Positions 57,395 through 64,000 of a DNA stretch of 64,000 bases are shown here, piece by piece. The translations under genes and the position numbers were made by a program. Source of the DNA: Bacillus sp. PAMC26568 (lineage in GTDB: Bacteria > Bacillota > Bacilli > Bacillales > Bacillaceae); NCBI RefSeq assembly GCF_014235785.1, contig NZ_CP060137.1:1178001-1242000 (forward strand), written 5' to 3'. The notes below the pieces were generated by a model. The model saw only the letters and a program-made list of their open reading frames with translations, made no database searches and was not told the DNA's origin. Every line of letters begins with the position of its first letter. Positions within the stretch are counted from its first letter, which is position 1.

Positions 57395-57505
57395 TATTGA
57401 TTGTAGCACCCGTGCTACAACCGCACAGATGCAGGTACAAAGCTTTTCGGATTGCTCCGGATCACCTGTTTGCTGGCGAGTCTGAGTCTAATTAGGAGGT
57501 GCATA
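57395..57505 (+). ncRNA. L21-type ribosomal protein leader
   Basis: A leader of about 110 nt before rplU. It contains the perfect hairpin TTGTAGCA-CCCG-TGCTACAA (57401-57420), then CCGCACAGATGCAGGTACAAAGC, as in the Firmicute L21 leader. It presumably gives autogenous control of the operon. Recognised by position and hairpin, not by a model search. Confidence 0.7.
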
Positions 57506-57508
57506 GGA

Positions 57509-57817
57509 ATGTACGCAATTATTGAAACTGGTGGAAAACAAATCAAAGTAGAAGCTGGTCAAGCGATCTACGTTGAAAAGCTTGCTGGTGAACAAGGCGA
57601 CACTGTTACTTTTGACAGAGTTTTATTCATTGGCGGAGATGACGTGAAAGTTGGTAGCCCGATCGTTGATGGTGCGACTGTTACAGCGAAAGTTGAAAAA
57701 CAAGGACGCGCTAAAAAGATCACTGTATTCAAATACAAAGCTAAGAAAAACTACCGCAAAAAACAAGGTCATCGTCAACCATACACGAAACTTGTTATTG
57801 ACGCAATCAACGCTTAA
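57509..57817 (+). CDS. rplU: 50S ribosomal protein L21
   Basis: 102 residues, [18 protein letters not shown] start and [17 protein letters not shown] basic end, typical of bL21. The open frame begins at 57452, but AGGAGGTG (57495-57502) and family alignment fix ATG 57509. Confidence 0.97.
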   Translation: MYAIIETGGKQIKVEAGQAIYVEKLAGEQGDTVTFDRVLFIGGDDVKVGSPIVDGATVTAKVEKQGRAKKITVFKYKAKKNYRKKQGHRQPYTKLVIDAINA

Positions 57818-57828
57818 GGCCTTTTAAG

Positions 57829-58182
57829 ATGATAAAAGCAGTCATTAACCGCTCAAGCGGCGGTTTAATTGAATCCTTTACATTATCTGGACATGCCGAT
57901 TTCGATGTACATGGAAAAGATATTGTCTGTGCCGGAGCATCTGCTGTCGTATTTGGCGCTGTTAATGCGATACATAAGTTAACAGGCATAACGCCGATTG
58001 TTGAACAGGGAGGAGACGGAGGATTTCTTTCGTTTCAGCTGCCTCATGAACTCGGGCAGAAAGCGGGCGAACAGGCTCAGCTGCTGCTTGAAGGCATGCT
58101 CGTATCGCTGCAGTCAATTGAATTGAACTATGGACATTTCATAAAAATTACGATAAATAACAATCAGCAGGAGGTGGACTAG
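57829..58182 (+). CDS. prp: ribosomal-processing cysteine protease Prp
   Basis: 117 residues; catalytic His22 (GHAD) and Cys34 (CAGASA) are at the positions known from S. aureus Prp. It removes the N-terminal extension of L27, encoded immediately downstream. Formerly ysxB. The rpmA ribosome site AGGAGGTG lies inside its last codons. Confidence 0.95.
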   Translation: MIKAVINRSSGGLIESFTLSGHADFDVHGKDIVCAGASAVVFGAVNAIHKLTGITPIVEQGGDGGFLSFQLPHELGQKAGEQAQLLLEGMLVSLQSIELNYGHFIKITINNNQQEVD

Positions 58183-58183
58183 A

Positions 58184-58477
58184 ATGTTTTTAAGTTTAGA
58201 TCTTCAGTTCTTCGCTTCTAAAAAAGGAGTAGGTTCTACTAAGAACGGTCGTGATTCAATCTCTAAGCGCCTTGGTGCTAAAAGTGCGGATGGCGAATTC
58301 GTAAGCGGTGGTTCTATCCTTTTCCGTCAACGCGGAACGAAAATTTATCCAGGTGAAAACGTTGGCCGCGGCGGTGACGACACTCTTTTCGCGAAAGTGG
58401 ACGGAGTTGTACGTTTCGAGCGTTTCGGACGTGACCGTAAAAAAGTTAGCGTATATCCTGTAGCACAAGAAGCATAA
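58184..58477 (+). CDS. rpmA: 50S ribosomal protein L27 with cleavable N-terminal extension
   Basis: 97 residues. [15 protein letters not shown] carries the Prp recognition sequence; cleavage is expected between Phe10 and Ala11 to expose the conserved [15 protein letters not shown] end that reaches the peptidyl-transferase centre. Rest of bL27 is normal. Confidence 0.97.
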   Translation: MFLSLDLQFFASKKGVGSTKNGRDSISKRLGAKSADGEFVSGGSILFRQRGTKIYPGENVGRGGDDTLFAKVDGVVRFERFGRDRKKVSVYPVAQEA

Positions 58478-58487
58478 TTCTTTTAGG

Positions 58488-58516
58488 AAAACTCTAGCCT
58501 CTGGTTAGAGTTTTTC
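58488..58516 (+). terminator. rplU-prp-rpmA terminator
   Basis: 9-bp stem AAAACTCTA / TAGAGTTTT, 9-nt loop, TTTC. Confidence 0.82.
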
Positions 58517-58794
58517 TTCATTTACAGGAACAATTTTCAGCTGTGGATATTAATGGGTAAGAAGAAGGTAAGAGCGCATCCTTCGGGTTAAGTGACTTTT
58601 GACATTTAACGTGGTAATTAACCTCGGACGATTAAACACATGAATGATCAATGTGAAAAGAATCTCGGCCATTCCTATTTTCTCCATGGACTGATTAGGC
58701 GCTATCCGCGTTTGTTCTTATTCCCTAAAATCTCCCCGAAACCTTGATTTCCTCTTGCTTTTTTCAAATTGCACTTATTTTCCCCTAAATAGTT
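58517..58794. other. rpmA-spo0B intergenic stretch without recognised content
   Basis: The 404-bp gap between rpmA and spo0B contains the rpmA terminator at the left and a promoter at the right. In the middle I see no ORF with a ribosome site, no repeat shared with the rest of the window and no clear hairpin. Confidence 0.5.
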
Positions 58795-58803
58795 TGTTAT
58801 AAT
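58795..58803 (+). promoter_or_regulatory. probable spo0B promoter
   Basis: TGTTATAAT, an extended -10 with consensus TATAAT at 58798-58803, about 78 bp before spo0B. The -35 is weak (TTGCAC lies 23 bp away). Confidence 0.5.
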
Positions 58804-58881
58804 TTAGTACGACATTCAGTTTCCAATACTTAAAGCTCCTAGAGAAAAAGAATAGAGAAAAAAGGGAGTAGGAGTGCCGAA

Positions 58882-60740
<1,859 letters not shown>

Positions 60741-60743
60741 CCT

Positions 60744-60776
60744 AAAAAGAAGAGCTTAAGCCGCTCTTCTTTTTTC
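60744..60776 (+). terminator. spo0B-obg terminator
   Basis: 12-bp stem AAAAAGAAGAGC / GCTCTTCTTTTT with a 7-nt loop and T run. Confidence 0.88.
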
Positions 60777-60804
60777 ACAGGCAGATAGAGAAAAGGAGCA
60801 GGTT

Positions 60805-61248
60805 ATGAAAGAAGAAACCTTTTTTTTAGTAAGGGAAGATGTCCTGCCGGAGGCAATGAGGAAAACGCTTGAAGTCAAAAAGCTGATCGAGCGCAAAAAA
60901 GCAGATTCTGTTGCCGAAGCCGTTCAGCGTGTAGACATGAGCAGAAGCGCTTATTATAAATACCGTGATGCTGTTTTTCCATTTCATACGATGGTAAACG
61001 AACGGATTATCACCCTCTTTTTTCACCTTGAGGATCGATCAGGCACATTATCACAGCTGCTTGCTGTCGTTGCAACAGCCGGGTGCAATGTTCTGACCAT
61101 TCATCAGACAATTCCGCTTCAGGGCCGCGCCAATGTCACGCTATCCCTGAACACAAATGGAATGAAAGAAGATATTAACACCGTTATGGCAAAGCTTAAA
61201 CGGCTTGAATTTGTAGAGAAAGTAGAGATATTAGGATCAGGAGCTTAG
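60805..61248 (+). CDS. pheB: ACT-domain protein PheB
   Basis: 147 residues; N-terminal helical part ([28 protein letters not shown]) and C-terminal ACT domain ([33 protein letters not shown]). It sits upstream of pheA as in B. subtilis; despite the name it has no chorismate mutase active site. Probably an amino-acid-sensing regulator; function unproven. Confidence 0.9.
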   Translation: MKEETFFLVREDVLPEAMRKTLEVKKLIERKKADSVAEAVQRVDMSRSAYYKYRDAVFPFHTMVNERIITLFFHLEDRSGTLSQLLAVVATAGCNVLTIHQTIPLQGRANVTLSLNTNGMKEDINTVMAKLKRLEFVEKVEILGSGA

Positions 61249-61263
61249 GGGAGAGGATTTCTT

Positions 61264-62124
61264 ATGTCTTATAGAGTTGGTTATTTAGGTCCGGCGGCAA
61301 CCTTTACACACCTTGCCGTTACAAAGTTTTTTGACGATCACGCAGAGCATGTTCCGTTTTTGACGATTCCGCAGTGTATGGATGCTGTTGCAGAGGGTAC
61401 CATTGATGTTGCCGTTGTCCCGCTTGAAAATGCATTAGAAGGATCGGTTAACCTGACGATAGATTATTTGGTTCATGAACAGCCGCTTGCAATCATCGGG
61501 GAAATTACAGCGCCTATTCAGCAGCATTTAATGGTCCATCCATCACGCGCAAACGAATGGGAAGATGTTGAGAGAGTCTATTCTCATTCTCATGCCATTG
61601 CACAATGTCACAAATTTCTTCGTCAGCAGCTGCCAAAGGCAAAGTACGAGTACGCTACTTCAACTGGTGCAGCTGCAAAATACATACAGCAGAAGCCAAA
61701 AGAAAATATAGCGGTTATAGCAAATGAATTAGCTGCAAACGAATATGGGCTTGAAATTGTCCGTAAAAATATTCATGATTACACACATAATCATACTCGT
61801 TTTGCAGTGCTGCATCCGAACCAGCATACACTCATTAAACCGAAAACAGACAATAAGATCACAGATAAAACAACGCTCATGATTACACTGCCTTCTGATC
61901 AATCTGGTGCTCTTCATCAAGTACTATCCGCTTTTTCATGGAGAAAGCTCAATTTATCCAAAATCGAGTCAAGACCAATGAAAACGGGCCTCGGAAACTA
62001 CTTCTTTATCATCGATATTGATATGAAAATGGATGATGTCCTGATTCCTGGAGCGATGGCAGAGCTTGAAGCCTTGGGCTGCAGTGTCAGAATTCTTGGA
62101 ACATATGGCGCTTATTCCTTATAA
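61264..62124 (+). CDS. pheA: prephenate dehydratase
   Basis: Converts prephenate to phenylpyruvate. 286 residues: PDT domain with YLGPAATFTHLA, VVPLENALEGSVNLTID and the STGAAAKYIQ active-site region, then a C-terminal ACT domain (ALHQVLSAFSWRKLNLSKIESRP) with the ESRP motif for phenylalanine feedback. 15 nt after pheB. Confidence 0.95.
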   Translation: MSYRVGYLGPAATFTHLAVTKFFDDHAEHVPFLTIPQCMDAVAEGTIDVAVVPLENALEGSVNLTIDYLVHEQPLAIIGEITAPIQQHLMVHPSRANEWEDVERVYSHSHAIAQCHKFLRQQLPKAKYEYATSTGAAAKYIQQKPKENIAVIANELAANEYGLEIVRKNIHDYTHNHTRFAVLHPNQHTLIKPKTDNKITDKTTLMITLPSDQSGALHQVLSAFSWRKLNLSKIESRPMKTGLGNYFFIIDIDMKMDDVLIPGAMAELEALGCSVRILGTYGAYSL

Positions 62125-62129
62125 ATGAT

Positions 62130-62158
62130 ACCGGCTCGCAGATTGCGAGCCGGTTTTG
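62130..62158. terminator. terminator between pheA and convergent niaR
   Basis: Perfect 10-bp stem ACCGGCTCGC / GCGAGCCGGT, 5-nt loop, TTTT. Confidence 0.88.
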
Positions 62159-62167
62159 CTTGTGCAT

Positions 62168-62713
62168 TCAATCCTCCTCATCAACAAGGAATCCTGCAAT
62201 CTTAAGAGCAGCGCACACTTCTTCTAATTTTTTTTCGCGGTCAGCTACTAATGTATGTAAATGCAGGCCTTCCGTCAGCTGAGATAAATAGGTTGCTTTT
62301 GTTTCTTCAATTTTAGCGATGAAATCCCTTACTTCCTTCCGGTTGCTCACCATAATAGACGCCGTCAATTCACCGTAGACGGGATGTTCAACCATCACAT
62401 CCTTTACGGTCACGCCGTAATCAACAATAAGATTCAGCTCTTCTGCAGCTGCGGATGGAGTGTGGCTGCTTGCGATGATACGCTTAAATGTGGGGAGCTC
62501 ATCATTTTCCTGTTTCATGTAAACATAGCCCTGGCTCGTTGCCAGAATCGGTTCATTATGTGCTTTTAACAAAGAAATATCTTGAACAATTACTTGTCTG
62601 CTGACATTTGTTCTCTTTGCCATTTCGCTCCCCTTAATTGGCGAATTCGATTGCTTCAGCCAATTTAATATTAATTCTCTTCGTTCATTTCCAAGAATTT
62701 TACCTTCATTCAT
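62168..62713 (-). CDS. niaR: nicotinate-responsive repressor NiaR (YrxA)
   Basis: 181 residues: N-terminal winged helix (RRELILNWLKQSNSPIKGSEMAKRTNVSRQVIVQDI) and C-terminal 3H domain with its histidines (DVMVEHPVYGELT, LTEGLHLHTL). In B. subtilis it represses nadBCA and nifS with nicotinate as corepressor. Overlaps the end of nifS by 8 nt, so the two are one operon. Confidence 0.9.
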   Translation of the reverse strand: MNEGKILGNERRELILNWLKQSNSPIKGSEMAKRTNVSRQVIVQDISLLKAHNEPILATSQGYVYMKQENDELPTFKRIIASSHTPSAAAEELNLIVDYGVTVKDVMVEHPVYGELTASIMVSNRKEVRDFIAKIEETKATYLSQLTEGLHLHTLVADREKKLEEVCAALKIAGFLVDEED

Positions 62714-63866
62714 GAAGACTTTCCGTCCTTTCAGAATATCTCTCTTTTATTGCTTTCCCGATTATCTCCGCCATTGCATCAAGGTCAGCGGCATTTGTCT
62801 GTTTTCCTGTTGAAATGCGAATATACTGCAAGGCTTCATCTTTTGTCAGTCCTGTTGACAATAATGCTTTTGAAGGTGTCTGCATCCCAATTTGACAGGC
62901 TGTCCCTGTTGATATAGCGACTCCGCGGCGATTGCTTTCAAGCAGCATATATTGTCCCTCAATACCGCGCACGATCAGCCCAATGATCGTTGGCAATTGA
63001 TTTTCTATATCCTTATTAATAATGTGCACGTGTTCACGATATGCTTCAAGTTTAGCAAAGAAAGCATGTTTTAAGGATTCCAGCCTGATGTTCTCCTCCT
63101 GCATGACCGTACATTGGGTTTTAGCTGCAGCAACAAATGCTGCGATGCCGGGTACATTCACTGTGCCTGCCCTAACGCCATTTTCATGTGTGCCTCCAGG
63201 TATGACTGGCTGCCAATTAACACAGGAATTTAAATAAAGACTGCCTACACCTTTAGGGCCATACACTTTATGACTGGAAAGAGAAATCGCATCCGCTTTC
63301 CATAACTCTGCTTCTATTGGTATTTTTCCGAACGACTGAACACAATCGCTATGAAAATAAATCGATTTATCATGTAATAAATGCCCGATTTCCTTCACAT
63401 TTTGGATACAGCCAATTTCAGAATTGGCATGCTGGATGGACACAAGGGCAGTTCGATTGTTTAGAGAACTCCTTATTGTATCTACATGCAGTTTACCATG
63501 TTTGTCAGGCAATAAAAAAGTAATCTCATATCCCGTATGCTCAAGGGATTTCAGATAGTTATAGATTGAAGAATGCTCCATTGCTGATGCAACGATATGA
63601 TTTTTATGCTTTGGTGAATTTTTAAGCAGCATCTCAATAGCAAGCACATTGGATTCGCTCCCTCCTCCAGTAAAATAAATACCTGAAGGATAGCCCCCAA
63701 TTAACTCTGCAAGCTGTTTGCGGCACGCTTCTAAAATCGTTCTCGCATGGTCTCCTTCATCATGCAGACTGTTGCTGTTCGCGAATGCTTGTTTTGAAGC
63801 CTGAACGAAAACATGGAGAGCTTCATCGCTGATAGGTGCTGTTGAAGCGTAATCTAAATAAATCAC
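62706..63866 (-). CDS. nifS: cysteine desulfurase NifS (NAD synthesis type)
   Basis: PLP-dependent enzyme. In B. subtilis this NifS matures the Fe-S cluster of quinolinate synthase NadA. 386 residues: YLDYASTAPIS start, GGGSESNVLAIE, MEHSS, PLP-lysine region SLSSHKVYGPKGVG, and sulfur-carrying cysteine loop STGTACQIG. The open frame reaches 63884; AGAGGAGA six bases before GTG 63866 sets the start (MIYLDYA). nadB is expected divergently just beyond the window. Confidence 0.9.
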   Translation of the reverse strand: MIYLDYASTAPISDEALHVFVQASKQAFANSNSLHDEGDHARTILEACRKQLAELIGGYPSGIYFTGGGSESNVLAIEMLLKNSPKHKNHIVASAMEHSSIYNYLKSLEHTGYEITFLLPDKHGKLHVDTIRSSLNNRTALVSIQHANSEIGCIQNVKEIGHLLHDKSIYFHSDCVQSFGKIPIEAELWKADAISLSSHKVYGPKGVGSLYLNSCVNWQPVIPGGTHENGVRAGTVNVPGIAAFVAAAKTQCTVMQEENIRLESLKHAFFAKLEAYREHVHIINKDIENQLPTIIGLIVRGIEGQYMLLESNRRGVAISTGTACQIGMQTPSKALLSTGLTKDEALQYIRISTGKQTNAADLDAMAEIIGKAIKERYSERTESLHE

Positions 63867-63925
63867 ATTCTGATCTCCTCTCAAATCAAAAGACTGTTTG
63901 TTGTTTTTCGTAAAAAGGCTTATCT

Positions 63926-63956
63926 ACGTCTATCATCTGGGTTTCGTCCTTTTAGA
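63926..63956 (+). repeat. ACGTCTATCAT...TTTTAGA repeat, copy 2
   Basis: Shares ACGTCTATCAT and the TTTTAGA end with 25422-25454. It lies in the nifS upstream region at the window edge, where a NiaR operator would also be expected but was not identified. Confidence 0.45.
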
Positions 63957-64000
63957 TCGGCTGAATTTTTTATAACGCGAAAAAGGTAAAGAATCAAAAG

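Noticed and set aside
63867-64000. NiaR operator and nadB start at the right edge
   Set aside because: Expected from B. subtilis order, but I could not see a convincing operator, and any nadB start lies outside the window.

Overview
The window is a stretch of a Bacillaceae chromosome (Bacillus or Metabacillus-like). The evidence is the B. subtilis-style gene order ilv-leu / ysoA-tig-clpX-lonB-lonA-ysxC / hemAXCDBL / spoVID-ysxE / valS-folC / spoIIB-maf-radC-mreBCD-minCD-spoIVFAB / rplU-prp-rpmA / spo0B-obg-pheB-pheA / niaR-nifS, AG-rich Shine-Dalgarno sequences, frequent TTG and GTG starts, and many endosporulation genes. No rRNA, tRNA, insertion sequence, prophage or CRISPR array was seen.

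Layout. 1-7.5 kb: the downstream part of the branched-chain amino acid operon (ilvB 3' part, ilvH, ilvC, leuA-D). 7.5-17.1 kb: protein quality control (YsoA, trigger factor, ClpX, forespore LonB, LonA) and the ribosome-assembly GTPase YsxC. 17.5-24.6 kb: a YsxD-like membrane protein on the minus strand, then the six-gene haem operon. 24.6-28 kb: two small minus-strand membrane proteins, a CsbD stress protein behind a sigma-B-like promoter, the coat assembly gene spoVID behind a sigma-E-like promoter, and ysxE. 28-32.6 kb: T-box-controlled valS, and folC.

32.6-46.9 kb is the accessory part. A membrane GAF-GGDEF diguanylate cyclase is followed by three minus-strand minor-pilin genes (one a 543-residue predicted solenoid protein lacking the usual Glu5) and, divergently, a ten-gene type IV pilus operon: membrane protein, VanW/G5-like protein, PilB, PilT, PilC, PilA, PilD, PilM, PilN, PilO. 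It lies between folC and spoIIB, where B. subtilis has only comC, and the prepilin peptidase here occupies the comC position. PilB carries an MshEN-like N-terminus, which suggests direct c-di-GMP control by the neighbouring cyclase.

46.9-64 kb: spoIIB and the cell-shape/division operon (maf, radC, mreBCD, minCD), the sigma-E intramembrane protease pair spoIVFA-spoIVFB, an RNase E/G homologue, the L21-Prp-L27 unit with its leader, the phosphorelay protein Spo0B with Obg, phenylalanine synthesis genes, and the NAD repressor/desulfurase pair at the right edge.

Intergenic DNA carries several families of short repeats, of which a ~100-115 bp element present three times is the clearest, plus a large palindromic element at 24984-25070.
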